From positions 1-64,000 of the forward strand of contig JBEKNJ010000026.1 of assembly GCA_049522955.1 (NCBI GenBank): 64,000 nt of DNA. Reading direction: 5' to 3'. The position numbers were made by a program, and so were the translations under genes. Below are positions 1 through 7,763 of the stretch, in pieces; the stretch's first letter is position 1; each line of letters opens with the position of its first letter. The stretch is from PALSA-350 sp049522955. GTDB taxonomy: Bacteria > Acidobacteriota > Terriglobia > Terriglobales > Acidobacteriaceae. The notes below the pieces were generated by a model. That model did no database searches. It saw nothing but the letters and a program-made list of their open reading frames with translations, and was not told where the DNA came from.

Positions 1-786
1 GCCGCCTATCCGATCTCCCCGGTCGCTGAGTATCAGGGTCATCAGTACACCGGAGGATACGAGACCGTAGGCTACCCCGGCCTGCGTCCTTACAACTACT
101 ACCAGGCCTCGCCCTACAAATTGGTGGGCGTCGATGTAAAGCTGGCTCCCGGCCTCAAGGTAGGCTACGTCATGGGCACGGGGGATGATGTTCCTCAATC
201 TCTCGAGAGCCTCGGCGTAGCGGTGCACTTGTTGCAGCCTGCGGACATCAACTCCGGCGACCTCTCAGCCTATGACGTCATTGTGCTGGGCATTCGCGCC
301 TATGCCGCGCGTCCGGAGCTCGCCACGTCCAACGGCCGCATGCTGGATTATGTAAAGCAGGGTGGGGTACTCATCGTCCAATACAACAGTGGCGAGTACG
401 ATCACAACTACGGTCCTTACCCCATCAGTCTTACCCGTGATCCGGAAAAGGTAGTGGACGAGGACAACGAAGTCGAGATCCTGCAGCCGGGAAGCCCGGT
501 CCTCTCCTGGCCCAACCGCATCACCGCCGCCGACTTTCAGGGATGGGTTGAGGAGCGTGGCCACTCCTTCATGCACTCCTGGGACCCGCATTACCAGGCA
601 CTGACCGAGACCCACGACAAAGGCCAGGACGAGCAGAAAGGCGGCCTCTTGTACGCTCGATACGGAAAAGGCGCCTATGTCTATGTGGCCTACGCTCTGT
701 ACCGCCAACTGCCCGAGGGCATACCGGGAGCCTATCGCCTCTTCGCCAACCTCCTAAGCCTCCCCAAGGCCCCTCAGACGCCGTAG
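1..786 (+). CDS. PIG-L (LmbE-like) deacetylase family protein, C-terminal part
   Basis: The reading frame is open from the first base of the window, so the gene starts upstream and only about 261 C-terminal residues are present. The visible part matches the C-terminal region found in large acidobacterial PIG-L family proteins: a glutamine-amidotransferase-like fold with GYVMGTGDDVP, a tract ending DVIVLGIRAY, GGVLIVQYN, ITAADFQGWVEERG and GLLYARYGKGAYVYVAYALYRQLPEG. The zinc-dependent GlcNAc-deacetylase domain itself would lie before the window. Such proteins are usually exported and thought to act on N-acetylated sugars or glycolipids; the substrate cannot be told here. A start at the in-frame TTG at 121 is unlikely because conserved-looking sequence continues upstream of it. 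Confidence 0.75.
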   Translation, partial: AAYPISPVAEYQGHQYTGGYETVGYPGLRPYNYYQASPYKLVGVDVKLAPGLKVGYVMGTGDDVPQSLESLGVAVHLLQPADINSGDLSAYDVIVLGIRAYAARPELATSNGRMLDYVKQGGVLIVQYNSGEYDHNYGPYPISLTRDPEKVVDEDNEVEILQPGSPVLSWPNRITAADFQGWVEERGHSFMHSWDPHYQALTETHDKGQDEQKGGLLYARYGKGAYVYVAYALYRQLPEGIPGAYRLFANLLSLPKAPQTP

Positions 787-884
787 CTGAGCCGCTCAAC
801 GAATCAAGGAGAGAGCTGCGGTTTCAAAATCCGTCCAACCAACAAATGAAAGCGGACGGGGCTCTGTCCAGGCAACAAATAAAA

Positions 885-929
885 GGGTGCCCCATATCTC
901 GCTCGTTTTTCGCGAGACGTGGGATACCA
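885..929. repeat. Family E hairpin repeat, copy 1
   Basis: A long stem-loop with arms GGTGCCCCATATCTCGC and GCGAGACGTGGGATACC around a T-rich loop. Close copies lie at 7702-7744 and 60958-61004 and a diverged one at 49703-49743. It sits in the gap between two converging genes, so it may also stop transcription from both sides. Confidence 0.8.
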
Positions 930-956
930 CAGCCCCACACCGGCAACCCTAAACCC

Positions 957-1616
957 CTACCGATACTCCGCGCAGAACCCAGGAGCCCCCTGACTAATCA
1001 GCGCACAACCCCGCTTAATCTCATCCACAATCAACGAGCAAGCATTCTGGGCATTACAAGGAGGGTGTGTAGCCGGTGAAACCTGCAGACACTCATTCAC
1101 CAACTGTCGTGACCGCTCAATCCCGACCGCATTGAGACAAGTTCCCGTGGTACTAGGAGCAGCCGAAGGTTGAGCCGATAAGTACGGTTCCGGCACACTA
1201 AACGCCTGTGCGATCTGGTGCAACTCTGTCCGCAACCTCTCCCACTGCGAAGTGGTTTGCATGTCCAGCTGCAGGCTATACACCAGCGGATCGATCTTCG
1301 CCGCCGTATTCACCAACGCAGCCACCTGTTGATCCGCCTTCTGGTTATGCTTGAACGTTTCCAGTGTCTGGTTGGCCTCTTTGGCAAACGTATCTGCCAG
1401 CGCCCGCGCATCCTTTTCCCGGCTGGTCTTACGAATCGTGCTCTTCTTCAACGCGTTAGCGAAGGTCTGTCGAAACGGCTGCGCGTCGTCTTTCAAATTC
1501 TGCATCACCCGCTGCAGATCCTTGTCACTCAACCGCCCCTGCGCCACCGCTGGCCGGCTAGTGCTCACCATACCAGCCAGTAGAACCAGAAAACCGAAAC
1601 GTATCCACCTCTGCAT
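957..1616 (-). CDS. Hypothetical secreted protein
   Basis: A protein of about 219 residues with no family I recognise. The start at 1616 is chosen because AGGA lies just upstream and the first 26 residues form a clear Sec signal peptide (MQRWIRFGFLVLLAGMV, then cleavage near PAVAQG). The mature part is largely helical and charged (residues 30-140), followed by a Ser/Pro-rich link and a cysteine-rich C-terminus with six cysteines, which suggests disulfide bonds outside the cytoplasm. It is transcribed divergently from the FUSC membrane protein gene, 79 bp away, so the two may share a control region. Confidence 0.7.
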   Translation of the reverse strand: MQRWIRFGFLVLLAGMVSTSRPAVAQGRLSDKDLQRVMQNLKDDAQPFRQTFANALKKSTIRKTSREKDARALADTFAKEANQTLETFKHNQKADQQVAALVNTAAKIDPLVYSLQLDMQTTSQWERLRTELHQIAQAFSVPEPYLSAQPSAAPSTTGTCLNAVGIERSRQLVNECLQVSPATHPPCNAQNACSLIVDEIKRGCALISQGAPGFCAEYR

Positions 1617-1695
1617 GTTTCGTCCTCCGCCCTGTATCCTATCGACGTTCCCAATCCCCGGCAACTGGCCTATCTCAGAAAGAGTCGCTTTACCG

Positions 1696-2790
1696 ATGTC
1701 AGCCTCGCCCACCGCCCCGTTCCTCGCCGACAGCTACTTCTTCGATTGGAAAGCGCAGTCTTTTCGCGCCGACCTCATCTTTGTTCTGCCCATAGCCATC
1801 TGCCTCGGGCTGGGCATCTGGCTGCGCCATCCGGGTGCCGCGCTGGTCACCGCCGGCGGCGCTTTCACTGTCGGCTTTGGTGCCAAACAGCACATCGATG
1901 AGTCCCACATCCTTCCCATGATCCTGGTGTCGCTGGGCATTGGTGCTGCCACGTTCATCGGCATGGTAGCGGGTCACACCAATTTCATCCTGGTGCTCCT
2001 CACCGTCGGGGCAGGCTTCGTTTATGGAATGCTTTCCTTACGTCAGGCCGGCGTCAGCTGGGTAGGTCAGCAGTTCATCGTCTTTCTCCTGGTCGCTTCT
2101 GCTTTTCCCTTTTCCCCGCGCGCTGCCGCGGTTCGTTCCGGGCTGGTGATGGCCGGGGGCGCTTTACAGATCATCACCTCCAGCATCCTGCTCCGCCTGC
2201 TGCACCAATTGCGGACAGACCTGCTTTCCGTCGCCCGTTACCTCCGTGCGGAGCACCAGGCGCTACGTTCCTCCATGGAGCAGGCAGCGCGCGCCCTGGT
2301 CAAGCGCAGCGATGCCCCGAGCGCGGTGCCCTATGCGATTCGTCTGGCCGTCACACTCGGGGTCAGTACAGAAATCTACCGCAAATTCGGTTTCGCCAAC
2401 GGGTACTGGATCCCCATGACCGCCCTGCTTGTTCTCAGGCCCGGACTAAGCGACACTGCCAACCGGGCCATCGCTCGCACCGTCGGAACCCTGGCTGGGG
2501 CGATGTTGGCCAGCTACGCTCTTGCCCATCTGGAGCCCGCCACGCCCACCCTGGCCGCTTTGACCCTGCTCTTCGCCTGGCTTTCCTACTCCCTCAACAA
2601 CGTGAACTACGCTCTCTTCACCCTGTGTCTTACCGCTTACATCGTCAATCTACTGGCTCTCAACAGCCTTCCCGGAAAGCAGGTCGCCTACCACCGCGCC
2701 GTCAGCACCATCATCGGGGGAGCGTTGGCCCTCTCGGTCAGACTGGTTGTCATCAGCTATCGCAAACAGCACTCCACGCCGCACCCGTGA
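1696..2790 (+). CDS. FUSC family inner-membrane protein
   Basis: A protein of about 364 residues with two blocks of hydrophobic helices (roughly residues 25-150 and 230-345) separated by a cytoplasmic helical stretch with RTDLLSVARYLRAEHQALR. This two-block layout is typical of the FUSC/aromatic acid exporter (AaeB-like) superfamily, and the second block has the characteristic YWIPMTALLVLRPGLSDT followed by RTVGTLAGA. Family members export aromatic acids or other small compounds; the substrate is unknown here. The frame is open well upstream, but an ATG at 1696 follows the end of the divergent gene's control region and gives a normal N-terminus. Confidence 0.78.
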   Translation: MSASPTAPFLADSYFFDWKAQSFRADLIFVLPIAICLGLGIWLRHPGAALVTAGGAFTVGFGAKQHIDESHILPMILVSLGIGAATFIGMVAGHTNFILVLLTVGAGFVYGMLSLRQAGVSWVGQQFIVFLLVASAFPFSPRAAAVRSGLVMAGGALQIITSSILLRLLHQLRTDLLSVARYLRAEHQALRSSMEQAARALVKRSDAPSAVPYAIRLAVTLGVSTEIYRKFGFANGYWIPMTALLVLRPGLSDTANRAIARTVGTLAGAMLASYALAHLEPATPTLAALTLLFAWLSYSLNNVNYALFTLCLTAYIVNLLALNSLPGKQVAYHRAVSTIIGGALALSVRLVVISYRKQHSTPHP

Positions 2791-2835
2791 CTTCCGGCTA
2801 TCATAGGAGGAACAGGTTTCCCCCGAGGGTCATGA

Positions 2836-3876
2836 ATGAAGAAGTCAGAAGTGCTGAACGCCTGGGCCAGCATTCTCTACGGCCAGAAGCCAAGCCTTTC
2901 CATCGAAATCACCCGTGAATGCCCTCTCCGGTGCCCCGGCTGTTATGCCTATGAGCCTGAGCATTTGGGCGTCGGCGGGGTCAACCTGCGCCAATTATCT
3001 GACTATAAAGGCGACGACCTGGTCCGCCGATTGCTCGCCATCGTCGATCGCGAGAAGCCCATCCATCTCTCCGTGGTCGGTGGCGACCCCCTGGTTCGCT
3101 ATCGCGAGCTGGAGGTCCTTCTGCCCCAACTGGAGCAGCGGGGAATTCACGTGCAGCTGGTCACCAGCGCCTTTCGCCCTCTGCCCAAGGCCTGGAACAC
3201 GCTCTCCAAGCTCAGCCTGGTCGTCTCCATCGACGGGCTGCAGCCGGAGCACGATGAGCGCCGCAAACCGGCCACTTACGAGCGCATTCTGAAGTCGATT
3301 GAAGAGAGCTATGTAACCATTCACTGCACCGTGACCGGCCAGATCTCCGGCCGACCCGGATACCTCGAAGAGTTTCTTCGTTTCTGGAGCGCTCGTCCGC
3401 AGGTCAAGCGCATCTGGGTGAGTCTCTTTACCCCGCAGCAGGGTGCGGTAGGTCCGGAGATTCTCACCCCAGCCATGCGTCGTGAAGTTCTGGACGAGCT
3501 GGAGCGTCTTTTTCCTCTTTATCCCAAGTTCCAGATGAACAAGAAAATGATCGAGGAGCTGCGTCATCCTCCGCAATCGCCGGAGGAGTGTATCTTCGCC
3601 CGCACCACGACGTCGCTCTCCGCCGATCTGGAAACCCGCATCGGCCCCTGCCAATTTGGCGGCCAGCCAGACTGTACGCAATGTGGCTGTGTGGCCTCGA
3701 TGGCCTTGGCGGTGGTTGGCCACCACCAGGTACTCCCCGGGCTGACTGCGGGCGACCTGATGTTCGCCTCCGAGCGCATAGGAACGAAAGTCGGCAAAGT
3801 CCGTTCTCTCTTCCGCAGCAAGCAGCCGCCCCTCCCACCGCCCAACCCACCCCTAACCCAAATCTCCGGCCTCTAA
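2836..3876 (+). CDS. Radical SAM protein
   Basis: A protein of 346 residues. It carries the radical SAM iron-sulfur motif as CPLRCPGC near residue 30 (CxxxCxxC), followed by the SAM-binding GGDP at about residue 81 and the typical (beta-alpha) barrel core, VVSIDGLQPEHDERR. A second group of cysteines near residues 253-286 (CIFA, CQFGGQPDCTQCGC) suggests an auxiliary cluster as in SPASM-type enzymes. The reaction cannot be named. It follows the FUSC gene by 45 bp on the same strand. A second ATG at 2832, out of frame, overlaps the chosen start. Confidence 0.8.
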   Translation: MKKSEVLNAWASILYGQKPSLSIEITRECPLRCPGCYAYEPEHLGVGGVNLRQLSDYKGDDLVRRLLAIVDREKPIHLSVVGGDPLVRYRELEVLLPQLEQRGIHVQLVTSAFRPLPKAWNTLSKLSLVVSIDGLQPEHDERRKPATYERILKSIEESYVTIHCTVTGQISGRPGYLEEFLRFWSARPQVKRIWVSLFTPQQGAVGPEILTPAMRREVLDELERLFPLYPKFQMNKKMIEELRHPPQSPEECIFARTTTSLSADLETRIGPCQFGGQPDCTQCGCVASMALAVVGHHQVLPGLTAGDLMFASERIGTKVGKVRSLFRSKQPPLPPPNPPLTQISGL

Positions 3877-3902
3877 GAGAGACAACTCTAAACTCCGAGT
3901 TT

Positions 3903-4087
3903 GGTGGGAGCCCCCTGCTTCAGCAGGGGGGAGCTGGACTTTAGTCCAGCGGATAAGCAATTCATTCCGAAAGGAAGGGCTTTAGCCCTGGAATTTTGAG
4001 GCCAGCGCTAAAGCGCATAATCAAAATCCAACCCTTTTCCGCAACGCTGAAGCGTTGCTCCCCTCTGCTCAAGCAGAGGGCTCCCAC
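3903..4087. repeat. Family A multi-hairpin repeat, copy 1
   Basis: An intergenic element that begins GGTGGGAGCCCCC and ends with the complementary GGGCTCCCAC. It holds at least six short perfect hairpins: CCTGC-TTCA-GCAGG, CTGGAC-TTTA-GTCCAG, GGGC-TTTA-GCCC, GCGC-TAAA-GCGC, AACGC-TGAA-GCGTT and CTCTGC-TCAA-GCAGAG. Nearly all loops are TTYA or its complement. Other copies are at 16187-16372 and 26769-26953, with a partial one at 46566-46651. Open frames inside it are repeat artefacts. Confidence 0.9.
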
Positions 4088-4090
4088 TAG

Positions 4091-4165
4091 TTGAAGGGGA
4101 CGGCCTTCAGGCCGTCCGTTATTACTACAAAACAACTGGGGCTTTAGCCCCTGAGGGACTCTCTT
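4091..4165. repeat. Family A-prime two-hairpin repeat, copy 1
   Basis: Directly follows the family A element. It begins TGAAGGGGACGGCC-TTCA-GGCCGTCC and continues to a second hairpin GGGGC-TTTA-GCCCC, then TGAGGGA. The same unit occurs at 12104-12169, where the second stem is changed on both sides (GCGGC-TTTA-GCCGC). Confidence 0.85.
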
Positions 4166-4224
4166 CCACCCCAACAGGAAAGGGGAGGCCAAAGGCCTCC
4201 CCCTTTTCTTCCTGAACCTCGTTA

Positions 4225-7200
4225 TTAGAAGCTGACCCGGCCCGTGATCTCCACGTTTCGTGGCCCAGCTCCTTCCGCCGTCTGCAAACCGGAAATCGTT
4301 CCAAAACCAGCCGCATCCACATACTGATTCGGCACGTCATAGTTCCGATGATTCAGGGCATTGGCTGCCTGCGCCCCAAACTGGAACTGTAACTGTTCCG
4401 TAATCTTGATCGACTTGATCAGCGAAAGAGAAACCGCATCCGTCCCCGGTCCCACCACATTCCCCACCGAAGACGTTCCGAACCGTCCGGCATTCACCGG
4501 CGGCAGCGTGAACGCGTTGGGGTTGATGTACACCGGCCCGGCGGGATTGGTCAGTCCCTTCACCGCGCGTGGATTGACGCCCGGTACCACGTCAGCCCTC
4601 GCGGAACCCAGCGTATTCAAAATGCCGGTGTTCGCCGAGTCGACAGAAGACTGCCCAATCGTCAGGAACGCGCCGCTCTGGAACACCAGCACGCCGCCCA
4701 ATTGCCATCCACCCACCGCAGCATCCATCAGGCGCCCGCTGCTCGACAGGAAAGTCGCTCCCCGGCCGAACGGAAGCTGATAAAGCGCGGTAGTGAGCAC
4801 ACGATGCCGCCGATCGAACATCACATTGCCGTAGTCCAGGCGCGGATTATTTTTGTCCGAAACCCAGTTGCCGCCCGCCGGTGCGAACGCGGTAGGAACC
4901 GCGCCCCCGGAGTCGGAAAGATCCCGGGTCAGCACATAGCTGCTCTGGAACTGCAGCCCGTGCGACATCCGCTTCTCCACCAGGGCTGTGTAGCTGTTGT
5001 AGTTGCTGATCGCCTGGTTCACCACGCTCTGGATAATTCCCCAGATGGGATACACCAGAGGAGCAGCCACCCCGGTGTTGGCCGGCACCTGGTTCAGATC
5101 GTTAAAGTTCTCCAGGTTGCTGCCGTGACTTCCCGTATACGAGAACCGGACTCCAATATCGTGCCCCATGTCATGTTCGAAGGTCGCGTTCCACTGCTGC
5201 ACCGTGGGGTCCCGATAGTGGATGGGAAAGGCATATTCAAAGCTCGCCGTTCCCGGCTGATTCAGGTTAGCCGGAAAGGGAGAAGGAAAGCTGAGCAACG
5301 GTGCCCCAGTCGGCCCGTAGTCCTGCGTATACAAGGGAACGAAGCTGGCGCTCACGGCCCATCCCGAAACCAGGGAGAACCCCAGCGGGGATTCGATAAA
5401 TCTCCCCCACCCTCCGCGGATCACTGTTTTGTCATTCCCCCCGGGACGCCACGCTGCACCAATACGCGGTCCGAAGTCGGTTCGGTCGGTGTAGCGTAAC
5501 TTCACCGGCAGGCCGGCCTGCGCCGCCGTGAGAATCGGCGTAGGCGCAATCGAAGCGGCGAACCCAGGATTGGTATAACTCAGCCCCTGCGCATTGGGGA
5601 CCGCCACCCCGCCGTGAATCCCATTCTCGTCATAATCTGGCAGGAAAGCCGCCGTATTGTAGTGCGTATCTTTCAACGGGGGATGCAGCTCGTAGCGGAG
5701 CCCCGCGTTAATCGTCAAGTGCGGAGTGATCTTCCAGTCATCCTGGGCAAACACCGCATAGGAGTAGCCCAGCCCATTCATCGCCGGGTTCGTGACCTGC
5801 GCCAGGGTCACGTTATCCGGGTATCCCAACAGAAATTCCGTATAGGGATCACCGATCGTTGATCCCACCGTGCTGGTGGCGTTAAACACATACTGGCCGG
5901 CCCGGTAGTTGCCGAATACGTTTTCGTCATGGTCCGTCAGCCGGCGAGCATCGCCCCCGAACTTGAAGGTATGCTTGCCTTCCACCCAGGTCAGATCGTC
6001 CAGCAACTGGATGACCTTGCTCTGCTGCCTGGTCGTGTTCAGTCCACCCGTCCGCTGCAAACCGGGGATCGTTACATCGGGAACCGTGGGCACCGTGGCT
6101 ACATCGGGAATTCCGGTGATCCCCAACTGGTTGAGCAGCGTCGACGAGTTCACGTTTGCATTGAGCTGATCCCGCAGCGCGTTGAACCCTCCGCGAAACT
6201 CATTGATCAGCTTGGAGCTGAAGGTGTAGTTATATGCCAGGGTAAATCCGCGATCCTCCTCCGGCTGATCGATGCCGCCCAGCAGGGGAGACAAGCTGGT
6301 GTCGCAGAAACCAGCGCAGTTCACCGTCGGTGCCGTCGTCACCGACCGGTTCTTGAAGGTGTACCGCCCATAAATCGATTGCTTGGAAGTAATGTTCTGG
6401 TCGATGCGTATATCGAACTGGTTGCTCGAAATCGGCGCCGGGAAGTTCACCGAGTAGTTGTTCTGGAAAGAGTCAGCGCTGCCGCTATTGGGAAGCGGAT
6501 AAAGGTCCTTGATGATATTGGCCGAAACCGGATTGATCGGCACCGAGCAATTGGAAGGACCGGTGCAGGGAATCGGCGTGCCATCGTAGTTGTTGATGGT
6601 GGGCGTCGAAGTCCCCTGGGTCGTCGACAGGTAGTTGTACAAATTCCCATTCCTCATATCGAGGCTGGGAAAGCTTTCGACTAAGGGAAACTGACGTGGC
6701 AGCCGCAGCCCTTCGTAGCTGCCGAAGAAGAACGTCTTATCACGGCCGTTATAGAGGTGAGGAATTCTCACCGGACCACCGATAAAGCCGCCGAAGTCAT
6801 TCATGTGCAGCGATGGCTTGCCGGTAAACGGATTGCCCGCCGTCAGCGCAGTGTTCTCCAGGTTCTCGAACACGCCGCCGTGATAGTCATTGGTGCCGGC
6901 CCGCGACGTGGTCGTCACGTCAGCCACGCCGCTATATTCGGCGTTGTTGTTGGTCTCGCTGACCCGGATCTCGGAGATCGAGTTGAAGGATGGAAAGAGC
7001 TCGTTGAGAGGACCGCTATTTTCCACGTTGACGCTGCTGATGCCGTCGATGGTGTACGACATCAACGCCGGCGTCGTACCAGCCACGACCAGGTTAGAGT
7101 TGTCGTCGACCTGCACCCCAGGTTCCGTAGTGAGTGTCAGGATCGGGCTGGTAGAACCGTTCGACCGCGAATAAACCGCGACCGGCAAATCGACCAGCTC

Positions 7201-7635
7201 ATGCCCGGTCTTGGTTGTGGCGAGGCTCGACTGGTCGGTCGTGATTACGTCGCCCGCCGCCTGCACTTCCACTGTCTGCGATTCCGCCCCGATGGCCAGG
7301 TTGGCATCGATGCGCTGGGTATCGCGGGCCTGCAGCACCAGGTTGGAGAAGACCTGGTCTTTGAATCCGCTGGCGGCAATGCTCACTTCATAAGTGCCCG
7401 CATCGAGGTTAGGAAACTCATAGTTTCCCGACGGGCTGGTGGTCGCCGTATGCTTCGCGGAGCTTCCCTGGTTTACCACGGTAACGGTGGCGCCCGGCAC
7501 CACCGATCCCGACTGGTCCTTCACCGTGCCGACGATCGATCCAAACGTAGACTGGGCAAGCGCACAAATGCCCGACGACATGACACAAGCCAGCAGGCCA
7601 ACCGCCACCCGCTTGCAAACATTGGAACCAGCCAT
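4225..7635 (-). CDS. TonB-dependent receptor, Oar-like
   Basis: A 1136-residue outer-membrane protein. A signal peptide (cleavage near CALAQS, residue 28) is followed by a carboxypeptidase-regulatory-like domain at about 30-115 (GSIVGTVKDQSGSVVPGATV), a plug region at about 130-250 and a large beta-barrel that ends in a terminal Phe (GRVSF), as outer-membrane barrels do. GGAGG lies eight bases before the ATG. Such Oar-like receptors are numerous in Acidobacteriota and take up large or complexed nutrients using TonB energy. It lies upstream of, and on the same strand as, nothing else in the island, but it is next to two amine oxidase genes on the same strand, so a link to uptake of an amine source is plausible. 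The ligand is unknown. Confidence 0.88.
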   Translation of the reverse strand: MAGSNVCKRVAVGLLACVMSSGICALAQSTFGSIVGTVKDQSGSVVPGATVTVVNQGSSAKHTATTSPSGNYEFPNLDAGTYEVSIAASGFKDQVFSNLVLQARDTQRIDANLAIGAESQTVEVQAAGDVITTDQSSLATTKTGHELVDLPVAVYSRSNGSTSPILTLTTEPGVQVDDNSNLVVAGTTPALMSYTIDGISSVNVENSGPLNELFPSFNSISEIRVSETNNNAEYSGVADVTTTSRAGTNDYHGGVFENLENTALTAGNPFTGKPSLHMNDFGGFIGGPVRIPHLYNGRDKTFFFGSYEGLRLPRQFPLVESFPSLDMRNGNLYNYLSTTQGTSTPTINNYDGTPIPCTGPSNCSVPINPVSANIIKDLYPLPNSGSADSFQNNYSVNFPAPISSNQFDIRIDQNITSKQSIYGRYTFKNRSVTTAPTVNCAGFCDTSLSPLLGGIDQPEEDRGFTLAYNYTFSSKLINEFRGGFNALRDQLNANVNSSTLLNQLGITGIPDVATVPTVPDVTIPGLQRTGGLNTTRQQSKVIQLLDDLTWVEGKHTFKFGGDARRLTDHDENVFGNYRAGQYVFNATSTVGSTIGDPYTEFLLGYPDNVTLAQVTNPAMNGLGYSYAVFAQDDWKITPHLTINAGLRYELHPPLKDTHYNTAAFLPDYDENGIHGGVAVPNAQGLSYTNPGFAASIAPTPILTAAQAGLPVKLRYTDRTDFGPRIGAAWRPGGNDKTVIRGGWGRFIESPLGFSLVSGWAVSASFVPLYTQDYGPTGAPLLSFPSPFPANLNQPGTASFEYAFPIHYRDPTVQQWNATFEHDMGHDIGVRFSYTGSHGSNLENFNDLNQVPANTGVAAPLVYPIWGIIQSVVNQAISNYNSYTALVEKRMSHGLQFQSSYVLTRDLSDSGGAVPTAFAPAGGNWVSDKNNPRLDYGNVMFDRRHRVLTTALYQLPFGRGATFLSSSGRLMDAAVGGWQLGGVLVFQSGAFLTIGQSSVDSANTGILNTLGSARADVVPGVNPRAVKGLTNPAGPVYINPNAFTLPPVNAGRFGTSSVGNVVGPGTDAVSLSLIKSIKITEQLQFQFGAQAANALNHRNYDVPNQYVDAAGFGTISGLQTAEGAGPRNVEITGRVSF

Positions 7636-7701
7636 AACCGCACCTCCAAAATTTGTGTAACCGTCGCTGAATCTCTAACTCTCTCCCACAAGACACACGA
7701 A

Positions 7702-7744
7702 GGGTGCCCCATATCTCGTGCTGTTACGAGATATGGGATACCAC
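7702..7744. repeat. Family E hairpin repeat, copy 2
   Basis: A stem-loop with arms GGTGCCCCATATCTCG and CGAGATATGGGATACC. It lies between the stop of the first amine oxidase gene and the start of the TonB receptor gene, where it may act as a terminator for the amine oxidase transcript. Confidence 0.8.
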
Positions 7745-7763
7745 AACTCCTTCCCTCAAACCC

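Noticed and set aside
1351..1695. N-terminal extension of the FUSC gene
   Set aside because: It runs antisense through the secreted protein gene; the ATG at 1696 gives a normal family start.
3962..4192. Open frames inside family A and B repeats (also 16304-16570, 19155-19562, 26848-27155, 46379-46670)
   Set aside because: They repeat in every copy, change frame with the hairpins, and lack start signals.
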